NCBI GenBank assembly: GCA_963971285.1
Contig: OZ020246.1
Coordinates: forward strand, 8,911,217 to 8,975,216
From: Astropecten irregularis
Taxonomy: Eukaryota; Echinodermata; Asteroidea; Paxillosida; Astropectinidae
DNA length: 64,000 bases
Reading direction: 5' to 3'
Part shown: positions 42,441 through 53,131 of the stretch, in pieces
Layout of the letters: every line of letters starts with the position of its first letter
How positions within the stretch are numbered: position 1 is the first letter of the stretch
The notes under the pieces: model-generated
The model's input: only the letters and a program-made list of their open reading frames with translations
What the model was told of the DNA's origin: nothing
Databases searched by the model: none
Program-made: the position numbers and the translations under genes

Positions 42441-44546
42441 TTACAAGGCAGCACATTGTAAGATGGCTGCTCTTAATTCCTGTGTGGAATTAGCGGCGTC
42501 TGTGATTCTATCCACCATTTTCTGCAGCGGTGCGACGGCAGGATACTGCAGTGCTGCTGCCTTGGTGGTGTTCACAGCACCATTCAGCCACTCGCAGAGG
42601 GTATCGCTGCAGCGGATGATACGAGATCGAACCTCTTGGTGCTGTAGATTGTGGTGCAAGGTGTCGCCGATAAACACCAGTTTGTGTCCAATCAAGATGA
42701 TATGTTTACTGTGTGCCACGAAGACCTTTGGGGGTTGGTTGGCCTCGATGCAGGTGAAGAACAAATCAATGGCATTGCTCATGGTGTTGACCAGGGACTC
42801 CACATCGTTGACGTAAAAAGCTAAGATCTGCTTGTCGTTTGGTGAAAGGATAGAGGGCTGCTTGGCACCAGGATCGGTGACAATGATCTGCTTGTTGACC
42901 AGTGGGTCCTTCTTGGTGAGGTAGCCATAATCGGCCAGGCCCTCTTTGTTCGGGACATGATCAAGATCGTCAGTTTGTCCAGGAGATGACGTGGTGCCTG
43001 GTGGTACTTGGGGCAGAGGTCTGGACTGGATGGCTCCTTTCATGGGTCCATCCTTGTCCGGTGACAGCCGGCTGGCATTGGAGGAAGCTGAAGTGGGTGG
43101 GTTTGGGAGTGGACGTTCCTGAGGGCTGCTCAGGTTTCTGTTGAAGGACGGGCGGAAGAGGGACGTTGCATTCTCCTGGACGAGGGTCACAAACCGCTTC
43201 ATGTCATCAGCCACGCTTCTGGCAGACAGCGCAATCTGATCCAGATCATTGGCTTCATTTGAGCCTGGTTTGTACACCAGCTTGGAGACCTGCCAGTTCA
43301 TTTCATCCAAGGAGGCGTGCGACTTGATCATAGAGGCATGAGACTCTCTCATGGTATGGACTGACTTGCTGAGCTTCCCTGACCAACTGTCCTCGCTGTG
43401 CTTGGCAGCACACGCCAAGCATCGGTCCGCAAACTCTAGGAACTCCTCGAGGGCAAGTTTGAGCTGCTTACAAGCAGATTTGATTTCGTGGATCCGTGGC
43501 TCCAGACTAGACTGGTGCCGCCACGTGCTGCTCACGTAGCTCATAAGATATGCAAGGGCAGTCTCCAAGACTTGCTGCTTCTGGCTCAGAAGCTCCAAGG
43601 CAGAGGTCATGTCTAGTTCGCTCCCAGATGACTCCTCCAAACTGTCCACTGACCTGGTGAGCCGATTCATGGACAGGAGGTTCATTTTGCCGTCGATATT
43701 ATCCACCGACCCCCGATGCACAGGACTTGCTGCCCCTGATCTAGGCTGATCCCGTGTAACCATTGGCGGTATGTCATACACGTGATCTGAACTCCGCTGC
43801 ACCGTAATCTTGGTCTTGGAGGGACTATCATAGAGCCCCTGCACAGGTACATTGGATGGACTGTTGTACAGTTCCTCAGTTTCTGGATTTCCGTCATTCA
43901 CTAGGGAAGGCCTCTTGGCAGATATGGCCGATTGTTCATGAGCTGGTGGTACATCATACACATCCGTGGGATACTTCTGTCCCGGTAGAGTATCATAAAG
44001 CTCCAGGGAGTTTGCATTAGAGTTTCCATTTGAGACCAGAGATTTCTCAGGTGATGATGGCATCCTCACAACTCCACTAGTCTGTCCAGCTTGCAGGGAG
44101 CTTGGTACGTCGTACAACTCGGTCGGTGACTTGGGAGGACTGTCCATACTTTTCTTGACCGGAGGAGTATCGTAAATCTCCATCTGAGCCTTGGCCTCTT
44201 TGGAAGCCGGCAGCACGTCATAAGTCTCCTGGGGCTTCTTCGGAGAGTCATACAGATCATCGATGGACTGCTTCCGATAACTCGCAGGAGAGTCGTACAC
44301 CTCGGAAGGCGACGGAGACTTGTTTGCTTGGAGGGCCGGCGGGACATCATAAGTGTCCTCATTTGAGACCTGGTGGTTGAGGACATTACGGCTAGCTCCG
44401 GGCACTGTCCCGAATCGAAAATTTGGAGAGTTGTACCCCTGACTCCTGACAGGTGGAACATCATAATCATCTTGTCTGCTGGCTGATCGGACGCCGGCGG
44501 GCGTGTCATAGATATACGTCTGTCCGACCCTCTGTGGAGTCTTGAT
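42441..44546 (-). CDS. BCAR1: Cas gene, terminal coding exon (substrate, serine-rich and FAT-like domains)
   Basis: The exon starts after CTTTTCGCAG at 44546 with ATC AAG ACT CCA and stays open for 701 codons to TAA. A GTG at 44405 is not a start: the frame continues upstream through IKTPQRVGQTYIYDTPAG, RQDDYDVPPVRSQGYNSP to the splice acceptor. The uninterrupted 2.1-kb exon carries everything after the SH3 linker, so introns found in vertebrate homologues inside this part are absent. The opposite-strand frames over it are shadows. Confidence 0.95.
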   Translation of the reverse strand: MKTPQRVGQTYIYDTPAGVRSASRQDDYDVPPVRSQGYNSPNFRFGTVPGASRNVLNHQVSNEDTYDVPPALQANKSPSPSEVYDSPASYRKQSIDDLYDSPKKPQETYDVLPASKEAKAQMEIYDTPPVKKSMDSPPKSPTELYDVPSSLQAGQTSGVVRMPSSPEKSLVSNGNSNANSLELYDTLPGQKYPTDVYDVPPAHEQSAISAKRPSLVNDGNPETEELYNSPSNVPVQGLYDSPSKTKITVQRSSDHVYDIPPMVTRDQPRSGAASPVHRGSVDNIDGKMNLLSMNRLTRSVDSLEESSGSELDMTSALELLSQKQQVLETALAYLMSYVSSTWRHQSSLEPRIHEIKSACKQLKLALEEFLEFADRCLACAAKHSEDSWSGKLSKSVHTMRESHASMIKSHASLDEMNWQVSKLVYKPGSNEANDLDQIALSARSVADDMKRFVTLVQENATSLFRPSFNRNLSSPQERPLPNPPTSASSNASRLSPDKDGPMKGAIQSRPLPQVPPGTTSSPGQTDDLDHVPNKEGLADYGYLTKKDPLVNKQIIVTDPGAKQPSILSPNDKQILAFYVNDVESLVNTMSNAIDLFFTCIEANQPPKVFVAHSKHIILIGHKLVFIGDTLHHNLQHQEVRSRIIRCSDTLCEWLNGAVNTTKAAALQYPAVAPLQKMVDRITDAANSTQELRAAILQCAAL

Positions 44547-47500
44547 CTGCGAAAAGAAAACAGATACAAGATAATGTTACATAGACCCAATCACAGACTT
44601 ACTAAATAGTTATTCCAATCTGTGTCATGTGAATGTTCCAAGGTTTTTCCGAAAAAAAACTTTTAAGATGTATTACTAAAAAATAAAGGGAAGTTCTTTT
44701 GACATAACAACTTCTGTTTTTCGATTATAAATTTTCATTCTGTAAAAAGCAAACAAACATATTCCACAAAATGTTATAAGTAATTATAAAAACAGAAGTT
44801 TTGACACAAGATGTCTAAATGTGTAAAACATTCAATCAAACTTCACGTGCATATACACGTACATGTACCTACAATACATGTACGCTGAACTGAACACAGT
44901 ATACATTTCAAAGTGAAATACATACACGTAAAAGAAGTCTCCAAAAGAAAAGAATGATACAATGCATGGGTTGAATTTCAAATGATATTCAGAAAAACCT
45001 GGAAAGAATCTAGAAACTTGAGTGAGCTTGTGCCATTTCCTTATTAACTTACAGACCCATGCATACTTTATTACTTGACAAAACATAGAGTATTACTTTA
45101 CAAATTCCTCTTGTACAATATCGCGATGATATTGTTTGGCAAAAGAGGACCAATATCATATTTTTATATCAAGTTATTTCAAACGTAATTTAAGCTGGGA
45201 GCCTTGATGTAATCATAGCTGACATGTATCACATCAACAACAGTGATTTTAAAGTGCAGGGCCTTTGTTGAAAAATTTAGGGCCAATGATTTTCCGCAAA
45301 AATGGAAAACAGACGGAATTCAAGGAATCTGCTTCTTGAAACAAATTCCATTTTCAAATACAAAAACTTGCAATAGTTGACTGTTTTTTGTGTGTGACAA
45401 AACACAGTCTGACAAGTTAGTCTTCACTGTGCAAAAGTGAGGACACTTTTCCAATGGCAGTGCCCAAACAGTCAGTGAATTGAATTAGTCAATATGCGAT
45501 TTACTGCATGTTATACAACTTTTTAGAACTGAATAGCACGAAACAGATTTGTTCAGTCTGAAACCGAATTTTTCATCCAAGGATTTTGGAAATGGAATTT
45601 GCACTTTTCTGAAACAGAAAATCGGTGGCCATAAATATTACATAAAGAATACATGTTCAGCATAGTGCACTATGAGATAAGGAAGCCTAACATAGGTTTT
45701 TTTCAGCAAACTCTTCGGAACATCATTATCAAATTTGGAGCATGATTGTATTTTTGGGACGTAACATCAATAAAGGCAAAACCTACAAAACTGTCAGCTT
45801 CCCCTACTCAAACTTAGCTTCTTGTTAAAGATTTGATTCACCGATGTTGAAATTACACAAGCAGATAAAGAACTGCCTGTGTGTATTAATTTTTGCTTGT
45901 GCACTGCACAGCAGGATATGCATGTATTTGTGAGGAAGTGACTTTAAATGTAAAATCCGGAATATCCTTTCAGTGTACATGTACATGATCTTTGGGCAGA
46001 ACAATGCTATAAAACAATAGAATACATGTACAGGTGTTTTACACAACAGGCAGGAACTCCTGGGGCCAATGTCATAGAGCTGCTTAGCACAAATATTCGC
46101 TAAGCATGACATTTCTGTCTTAGTAAAAACAGCATTAACAACCAAATTTCCATGTGTTACTTGCAATTGTTCTTTGGCTGTTCGCAGACCATGAATATCA
46201 AATGGAATTTTCAATGGTGGTTTGTTTCATTGGGCAAGCTATTTTTTTTGTGCTAAGCAATTTTTTGTGCTAAGCAGCTCTATGAAATTGGCCCCAGGGA
46301 TGCAACCAAGGTATAACTGCCTCTGTGTTATAGGTCGTTGCTATGGTGCCCCTTCCAACATTTCACTATTCCAGTGAAGTGTACTTTCCCTATAAAGGAA
46401 AATTGGACTGGCCCCTTTTTTGAGAGTCAAGTTCAATGCCCCACAAAATGGAAACACAAGAATTAATTACATGAATGTTGGGGTGTATATTTCAAGCAGT
46501 ATTTCAAAATCAGCTTGTTTTCCCCATAATACAGGAAGGCATTTGTTGGTTTGGGGGTTTGGGAATAGGATGTGGCAAAATTGTTATTGATGTTATTCAG
46601 ATTGATTCTTTGTAAAAGTATCTTTCACAAACCAAAAATATAATCAAATACATAAAGGCATAATACATGATTGGTAAAGGTCACAGAACAGCACTCACAC
46701 TTTGTCTGATCCAACATGTACCTAAAATAATAAACCTGTGAAAATTTGAGCTCAATCGGACATCTGAGTGATGAGAAAATAGCGAAAACCTGACTCAATT
46801 TTTCTTATAAAAGAAGAAAAAATTGTTTTGATCTTAATAACCCCAGGATCAAAACCATTTTTCCGGTCTTTAGTTTACTAATTTCTGGATTAATACACCA
46901 TTTCAAGCGGAAATATTTTAATGGTTTGTTTCTACCGGCACCATCTTAATACCCTGAAAGTTACACGTAAATCTGTGAACATATCTGTTTGGGTATGTTA
47001 CCAATCATGTACAATACCTTTAAACTTCCTGTACTGTACATGTACATGTACATAAAAAAAAATGCAACTTCTCTCTTTTTTAATCATTCTGAAATTCAGT
47101 GAAAATGACAAATATAATACATGTACTTCAAAAAGAACCTTTTCAATTACATGTACATGTACAATTTTACATGTAAGTCCAAATGACGAGTCACTTTAAA
47201 ACAACAGGACAATGAACCACCCATCCATCATCAGTAACATTATGACCAGCAAACTTCACCCTGCATGGATGAAAATGTCTCCTATTACCCAGAAAAAAAG
47301 GGATAATATTTCACTTTCAAATTAAGATACATGTTTTCCGCAATCAACATTCAGCAGAATGAATTGAAACCTGAGTTGTCTTTTAATAATGGCAAAATGT
47401 CCAGGGACGCGTGACGGGAATGAGTGACATTATTAGGCCAATTGATGGAAGTAGGTATATTAGGTCTCGGTTGGTGCCCAGCACCTCTTGATCCCAGTAA

Positions 47501-50083
47501 TGTGGATAACAAAAACCAGGGTACCAACTATTTCACCCTCACTATTTTCTGCATCTCACATATCATTTCCTCTTGTATTTTAGAAAGGGGATGTCAGTTT
47601 TACTCTTACTCATAAGAAAACTTTATCTGACTTTGTTTTCCTTCCTGCCAGGTATAACTACACATACATACGTATTACACCTTTTCCCTTAAAGGTAGTA
47701 TCATACTTTGGTAAGAAACCAAACCAAAATGTTCACAGATTTACGTATAACTTACAGGGTATGACGATGGTGGTGATAGAAACATACCGTTTAATTTTTT
47801 CCGCCTGAAATGGTGTACTTATCCAGAAATTTGTAAAACAACGACCACAAATCTTGTTGATCTTTTAAAAGATCAAAAATAAAAAAGAAAAGACTTCAGA
47901 AATACTGTGGCTGTTTTTCACTGTTTTCTTAAAAAGTCGGCACCGCATGGGACTGAAATTTTCACAGATGACTGTTACTGTATCTGTCTTGATATTTTTG
48001 CCCATTAATCTATATTTCTTTGATAAAAACCAAAGTATGGTATTACCTTTAAGAATTTCTTTCCACAGTAATATCGCGTGCAATGTATACACTGTGAGTA
48101 TAGTTTAAGAGGAAATCGCCATAGCCTTGTCTTCAGGAACCTTATGCATTACAAAACTTCCTCTCAATTCAAAGTGACACACTTTACACATAACTTTGGG
48201 CATATGATTTTGTAATTAAATAAAGTGAAATACAGGCATGTTTCTAGAGCCAATAATTGTTTTGAGACATTATTTTGGGGCCCTAGAAGACCCAATATTT
48301 TGGGGGCTAGACCCTTCTTCTAACATTCACTTCTGCCATGTCTTTTAAGGAGTAGAAAAGCATGCACCTATAGCCTACACAGTGCATTTTTTATGTAATT
48401 GGTGCTTAATATTAACTGAAAAGTTCAAGGGCCTGTTTGTTTATGACGAATCCTGCGGATCCGGATCCCATTTTAGCGTACCCTGCATAGGAGGTGGATC
48501 CCAAAATATCGGATCCTTTGCGTGAAACAAACAGGCCCTAAGTGTTTTCCAGAACACCACCCTTGGTCCCCACGTATAACCGCGCTGGGTGAAATATATA
48601 AAATGTATACGGTCCCTTTCAAACCAAACCTGTACCTACGATTCAGGTTAAATTGGCCATAGCCTGGGACAAGGGAACCAGACTTTTGTCTACCTGCAAT
48701 CAGGTAAATTAATAAAATCGGTTGACAAATGGTTCATAACTTCATATGAGGTGGTGCACACTTTAAATTGAAAAATGAAAAACAATGTTAAGGTGAGCAG
48801 GTCTGATTTCACACGCAGCCACTTAGCGGCAAATATTGCATAACAATAACGTCTGATACAGACGTATGTTGCCAAAAATGTCATAAAGGTTTCTACTTTC
48901 AAGCGATAAATTTCCTTGGATTTTTGTCCTCACCTTTTGAGCCATCTGAGAAGGAGGAGGGCTGTGGGGGGTCTCGTACATTCCCGCCAGGATCTTCAGC
49001 CGGTTGCCAGGGGCGATTCCCTGGCGACCATTGAGGGAGCATAGCCACCATCCTTCCAACCCGCTGGTATTCTGCTCTAGGACGGTCACGATGTCACCCT
49101 TCCGGAAGGAGAGTTCATCCGGGGCTTCGGCATTATTGTCATACAATGCTCTGGCTAGAACATGCTGTATAGATGAAAATAACGAAATGAAAGGAAGAGA
49201 GAAAAATCAATCAAGCGTTTGCAAAAAAACAGTTCTCACATTTCTATGAACTTCAATCAGTCAGTTGTGTATTGCAACGGAGTACATGTACTTGCAATGT
49301 TAAAGGTAGTATCATACTTTGGTAAGAAACCAAAACAGAAATGTTCACAGATTTACGTATAACTTACAGGGTATGAAGATGGTGATGGTAGAAACATACC
49401 GTTAACATTTTTCCGCCTGAAATGGTGTATTTATCCAGAATTTAGTCAAACAACGACCGAAAATCTTTTTGATCTTTTAAAAGGTAAAAAAATAAATGAG
49501 AAAAGACTTAGGAAATACTGTGGCCGTTTTTCACAGTTTTCTCAAAAAGTGGGCACCGTATGGGACTGAAATTTTCACAGATGACTGTTACTGTATCTGT
49601 CTTTATATTTTTGGACATGAATCTGTATTTCTTTGATAAGAACCAAAGTATGATATTACCTTTAAGAAGGATGAAAATGCCACATTGTTTGTTACAAAAG
49701 CCTGGATTCAGATTGCAATTAATACAATAAGTGTTAGGCAACCTCCTTTAATTACGACTGTACACATTATTACATATACCAAATGACCCTAGACCCATAC
49801 CAATACAGGCTCAATGCAAGCAGGGTCCAAATACTAAACTAGCTTGCTGTGCTGGAGTCTCTAATTATTAGACGAAACAATTCAATCTTGTTGCCAACGT
49901 GTGTTTTCCTCTCCACTCCCTTACCGTATCATCAGCAGCGTCCATGGGCACATAATCAGGTTCGTCATCGTACAAGACTTTGTCCTTCTTGTCATCTTCA
50001 AAACAGACACCAAACCTCATGTATTCATAATCGAGCTCATTGGCAGACCCCTGTTCATCCATTGATGTATGCTGAATGTACAT
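42441..50083 (-). CDS. BCAR1: Cas-family scaffold/adaptor protein (p130Cas/BCAR1-like), three coding exons
   Basis: Join of 50083-49925, 49164-48934 and 44546-42441; both junctions are phase 0 with GT..AG introns, giving about 831 residues (human BCAR1 is about 870). Order: novel N-terminal segment 1-53; SH3 about 55-115 (ALYDNNAEAPDELSFRKGDI, LEGWWLCSLNGRQGIAPGNR); substrate domain to about 390 with thirteen YxxP motifs, mostly YDVP, YDSP or YDTP, plus two decayed (YDVL, YDTL); serine-rich four-helix region about 440-595; polyproline RPLPNPP and RPLPQVPP; FAT-like C-terminal domain about 696-831. Cas proteins are non-enzymatic scaffolds at focal adhesions: SH3 binds FAK/Pyk2-type polyproline, YxxP tyrosines phosphorylated by Src-family kinases recruit Crk/Nck, and the C-terminus binds BCAR3/NSP proteins. 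The vertebrate Src-binding YDYVHL region is represented here only by DYGYLTKKDPL. Single-copy family member versus BCAR1/NEDD9/EFS/CASS4: an invertebrate pro-orthologue is expected. Upstream 5' UTR exons were not found. Confidence 0.9.
46059..46298. mobile_element. MITE with CCTGGGGCCAAT..TAGAGCTGCTTAGC TIRs
   Basis: The left CCTGGGGCCAATGTCATAGA, continuing GCTGCTTAGCACAAA, is inverted at the right (TTTGTGCTAAGCAGCTCTAT, GAAATTGGCCCCAGG) with one or two mismatches: TIRs of about 35 bp, total 240 bp. A second GTGCTAAGCA copy lies just inside the right arm. A family member with shorter TIRs is at 60786-60954. Confidence 0.88.
46840..47026 (+). mobile_element. Partial TTAA-type MITE joined to another repeat
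   Basis: The right half (TCGGTCTTTAG-type, AATTTCTGGATTAATACACC, ATGGTTTGTTTCTACCGGCA, ending GTACAATACCTTTAA) belongs to the MITE family at 38631. The left half is replaced by a diverged sequence around 46660-46830 (ACATCTGAGTGATGAGAAAA), which also occurs near 7155-7190. Confidence 0.65.
47689..48052 (-). mobile_element. TTAA-bounded MITE, copy in Cas intron 2
   Basis: TTAAAGGTAGTATCATACTT at the left, GTATGGTATTACCTTTAA at the right, central TTGATCTTTTAAAAGATCAA. About 364 bp. Confidence 0.9.
48428..48539. mobile_element. MITE with AGGGCCTGTTTGTTT TIRs, copy 1
   Basis: AGGGCCTGTTTGTTT at the left and AAACAAACAGGCCCT at the right are exact inverses. Internal GGATCCGGATCCCATTTTAG is shared with the copy at 51874. 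112 bp. Confidence 0.85.
48934..49164 (-). CDS. BCAR1: Cas gene, SH3 exon
   Basis: 231 bases, 77 codons, from CAG|CATGTTCTAGCC to CAAAAG|GTGAGG. HVLARALYDN matches the start of Cas-family SH3 domains (vertebrate NVLAKALYDN), followed by the RT-loop DELSFRKGD, the WW pair and NRLKILAGMY. The exon ends in a short linker with the first YxxP motif (YETP) and SPPPSQMAQK. Both boundaries are phase 0. The TTG before TAT GAC is leucine, not a start codon. Confidence 0.95.
49165..49924 (-). other. Cas intron 1 as read here
   Basis: Donor ACG|GTAAGG at 49925/49924, acceptor ATACAG|CAT at 49165/49164. A complete MITE (49300-49665) occupies nearly half of it. Confidence 0.75.
49300..49665 (-). mobile_element. 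TTAA-bounded MITE, copy in Cas intron 1
   Basis: TTAAAGGTAGTATCATACTT to TATGATATTACCTTTAA, 366 bp, close to the 47689 copy. Confidence 0.9.
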
Positions 50084-50094
50084 GGTTTCTACAA
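49925..50094 (-). CDS. BCAR1: Cas gene, proposed N-terminal exon with two YxxM motifs
   Basis: An acceptor-like TCTTTTTTGCCAG precedes 50094 and a donor ACG|GTAAGG follows 49925. The ATG at 50083 (GAAACCATGT) opens 53 codons: MYIQHTSMDEQG, NELDYEYMRFGVCFED, KVLYDDEPDYVPMDAADDT. Phase 0 at the donor fits the SH3 exon exactly. Tyr19 (YEYM) and Tyr44 (YVPM) are YxxM motifs, the class bound by PI3-kinase p85 SH2 domains when phosphorylated. Vertebrate Cas proteins begin only a few residues before the SH3. The frame is also open upstream of the ATG to the acceptor (TT GTA GAA ACC), so an earlier coding exon is possible. Alternatives: an exon of a distinct isoform, or a separate small gene. Confidence 0.65.
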
Positions 50095-51873
50095 CTGGCA
50101 AAAAAAGACCCAAGTAACAGTCTATCTAGCGGAATTAATGTCGATTGTGTAGGGCCTGACCCACCCTGCTGGGTCGGGTGTTGACGAGCCGGGGCAAAAG
50201 GGCTTCTAAGTTTTCGGTTGAAGACCCCGGGAACTGGGAATCTATCAATAAACACGACCTGCCTGAGGTTTGAACCCTGCTGGGTTATAAAACAAGCGGT
50301 GAATTATTCCAGCGGGGAAGATTCTGTACACAGCCGAGGCTACTGGAAACTCTTCGATGAATGAACGTATCTAAGCACAACAACACCCTAAGGTGCTGGA
50401 TGACACTCAGAAGAAGATCCCTGAAGATTTGAGGGACCGGAATTGATCAGAGAAAACTGATATATCCTAACAACAATACAGAAGAGTGAAGGTTGCTGTA
50501 ATCTCTTGATCCTCTGCTAAAGCAAGACTCCTGTAATCCTGCTCCACTGTAAGAATGATCTTCCTTACTAATACTCTATGCAATGGTGTAGGCCTAGATG
50601 TTGGCAAGGCGTCTATTTATAGGTTGATGATCCAGCAATCCTCTACTACGACGAACCGATCAGAAATACCTTTCTCTGAAAGACACCCGGAGTCTCTTAA
50701 ACACATGTGAAGGTGAAAACAACTAAAACATTCCACAAAATTGCGGACGATGTTTTAAGACAGCTCACAAGTGATTCACACTGCAGGTCCGCTTGTTTTG
50801 TTGCTACCTACTGCAGCCAGTCTGTAATTTGTTTACCAAGAGGTTAGGAGGCCATTCGAATCGAAAACAAACCAGGATGTGTTGACACCATCTGTACGTC
50901 AAGACGAATTCCATGTATTTGAATCACAGGTGAAACTCGAGAGGTCCTTCGTGGGTCAGTTAGGGAGAAACACAGCATGTAGTTGATGTTATGCCGCTAC
51001 AAATGCAAGTAAATCATGTCTGTGGCATCGGTCAATAAATAACGGATGAACTTTTGACCAACTGATGAAGTAGCCCTGTCCACTCCACACACTACAAAAG
51101 TGACCAGCGTCCAGTGAGTCAGAAAAACCCAGACCCACCTACAAAAACTGGGAGGAATGGAGCCAGATAATAAAGCACCTAATGTCTGAATACCCAGGAA
51201 GCCTAAACAACATTCCCCCATCAGCACACCCACCCTTTATACCCTAACGCCAATCAGACTTTGATGAGATACACCAAACAAAAGGCTGTGGTTACTATGT
51301 TGTCTGTGACTAATAAAGATCCCCTTCCTGTGATGTCAAGGGCCTTGTTAGACCATTAGACCAATCAGCATTCAGGGACAAGTAGAGCTTTTCCTGTTGC
51401 CAGATTGTTACATGTGAAGGATATTTCACACCTATAGGCCTATACATGTACATGTACATAATACCTGTGCAATACCTACAATACATGCATGAACCTGTAT
51501 ACTTAGAAACCAACACTGAAGTCACCAACTGAATATTTATAATCCAAATACTGCAGAAACACAACACTTATATTATTTATTATTTACATATGGGTATGAA
51601 CTTTGTTTGTTTTTTTACTTGTTTATGTCTTTGTTTAAAACATTTGAGAGTGACTTTGAAAACAATATGTAAAAGTGATGTGCAATAGCACTGTGCACTT
51701 GCGCTAAACATAGCACCGAACCTCAGACAAACATTGCAACCAGCCGGCCATGTTAACGTGTCTTGAGTGGGGATATGATATGTGTGTGCGTGCATGCATG
51801 GTGTGACGTCATTAGTGCGGAACGCTATTGTGCATGTATATCATGCATCTTGAGGAATCTGACTTAGGCAGTT
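50095..51873. other. Upstream flank of the Cas coding region; no coding sequence assigned
   Basis: No further coding exon is recognised. 5' untranslated exons or an alternative first exon supplying a short N-terminus could lie here. The stretch 50150-50350 has GACCCACCCTGCTGGGTCGG and TTTGAACCCTGCTGGGTTAT as a local repeated phrase. A TACATGTACATGTACAT cluster is near 51445. Confidence 0.45.
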
Positions 51874-52001
51874 AGGGCCTGTTTGCTTTTAAAAGCACAA
51901 GATCCCAGATTTGAGTTTCCGCGTACTATACAGGGTATGCTAAAATGGGATCCGGATCAGCAAGATTCGTGATCTTGTGCGTTAATAAACAAACAGGCCC
52001 T
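51874..52001. mobile_element. MITE with AGGGCCTGTTTG TIRs, copy 2
   Basis: AGGGCCTGTTTGCTTTTAA at the left, TTAATAAACAAACAGGCCCT at the right. Internal AAAATGGGATCCGGATCAG is inverted relative to copy 1 at 48428. A lone end of the same family (GGGGCCTGTTTGTTTAAAGG) abuts the MITE at 52763. Confidence 0.82.
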
Positions 52002-52109
52002 TATTGTTGCTTCAAAAACTCACGAATGCAGTTTTTCTATTAATAAGTCTTATGAGTGCTACTACTAAAGTTTTTACATTTCATGTACGTCATTCCACCA
52101 ACTTGGGGC

Positions 52110-52275
52110 ATAATTTGTCCTGAAAGAGGCAAGGCCACCTTTCCATTGCAAGGGGCACTTCCATTGGAAAATCATTATGTCTATGGAAACATTTGAAGGG
52201 GGCACGAAGGCCAAGAACAAGGGCAATGAAGGCCATGTCCTCTGTGGCCTCCGTTAAATTCAAGCCTTGATTTGT
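52110..52275. repeat. Dispersed repeat related to 62625-62770
   Basis: GAAGGGGGCACGAAGGCCAA, GGCAATGAAGGCCATG and CTCCGTTAAATTCAAGCC correspond to GGAGGGGGCACCAACAAGGC, GCACCAAAGCAATCCCC and CCATGCAGGCTTCAAGTC near 62.7 kb. Likely a SINE-type relic without recognisable promoter boxes. Confidence 0.5.
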
Positions 52276-52762
52276 TTGGTGCCCATGTATCATTCAACAA
52301 CGAATGTGTATATAATGAGACTCCTGACTTTGAATTGAGAGAAAATTATGAATTTATACCGGACTAATCCCAGGAAATAAACAGGAATGGTGGTTTCTGC
52401 TCCCACAGGAAAAATTATGAAAATTTTGAAAGACGATTTGATTTATTAACTGGAAATGAATATTGGTATTATTACAGGAAACTGATGTTATGAGGGGGCA
52501 TGTGACTATTATAACAACAGGATGAGATGGACGAAATGGTCTTGATTTCAAGAAATGACAGCAATGTAGAAATGAAAACATCTCGCGTCACCTACACGTA
52601 TTAATGAGGGCAATGACCTTGCATTGGTTCATGCATGAATCCAATCTTTAACTTACAGTAAGTCTAATAGGCCTTGGGTCGATTGCACCACATTCATCGT
52701 AACTTACTACAAATCGTATAGGACTTATGATACATTGCAGCCCTATGTAGGGGCCTGTTTGT
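52276..52762. other. No gene; MITE scraps
   Basis: Unassigned up to 52675, then a half copy of the 30017 element (52676-52756: GGGTCGATTGCACCACATTC to GCCCTATGTAGG). Confidence 0.5.
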
Positions 52763-53131
52763 TTAAAGGTAATATCATACTTTGGTCTTCGTCAAAGAAA
52801 TACAGATTCATGCGCAAAACTATTAAGGAAGATACAGTAACAGTCATCTGTGAAAATTTCAGTCCCATACGGTGCCCACTTTATGAGAAAACAGTGAAAA
52901 ACGACCACAGTATTTCTTAAGTCGTTTCTCTTTTATTTTTGATCTTTAAAAGATCAAAAATAATATTGGTCATTGGTTTTTACTCTTTTCTGGATACGGT
53001 AAATACAGCATTTCAGACAGAAACATTTTAACGGTATATTTCTACCATCACCATCTTTATACCCTATAAGTTATGTAAATCTGTGAGGAATTCTGTTTCA
53101 GTATGCTACCAAAGTACGATACTACCTTTGA
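52763..53131 (+). mobile_element. TTAA-bounded MITE, copy at 52.8 kb
   Basis: TTAAAGGTAATATCATACTT to GTACGATACTACCTTTGA. The right TTAA has mutated to TTGA. It sits immediately inside a lone AGGGCCTGTTTG terminus, i.e. inserted next to or into another MITE. Confidence 0.85.

Larger units (their letters stand above)
44547..48933 (-). other. Cas intron 2 (4.4 kb)
   Basis: Donor AAG|GTGAGG at 48934/48933, acceptor TTTTCGCAG|ATC at 44547/44546. It holds several mobile elements listed separately (46059, 46840, 47689, 48428), repeated ACATGTAC clusters near 44860, 47040 and 47150, and no other coding exon that I can recognise. Confidence 0.85.

Noticed and set aside
44403..44405. GTG as start of the long Cas frame
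   Set aside because: The same frame continues upstream through further YxxP motifs to a splice acceptor at 44547, and GTG is not a usual start in animal genes.
42463..44590. Open frames on the plus strand and in another minus-strand frame over the Cas terminal exon
   Set aside because: They are shadows of the Cas coding frame, which has unmistakable family domains.
46059..46298. TAGAGCTGCTTAGC inverted arms as a microRNA precursor
   Set aside because: The arms are MITE TIRs about 170 bases apart, and the element has a relative at 60.8 kb.
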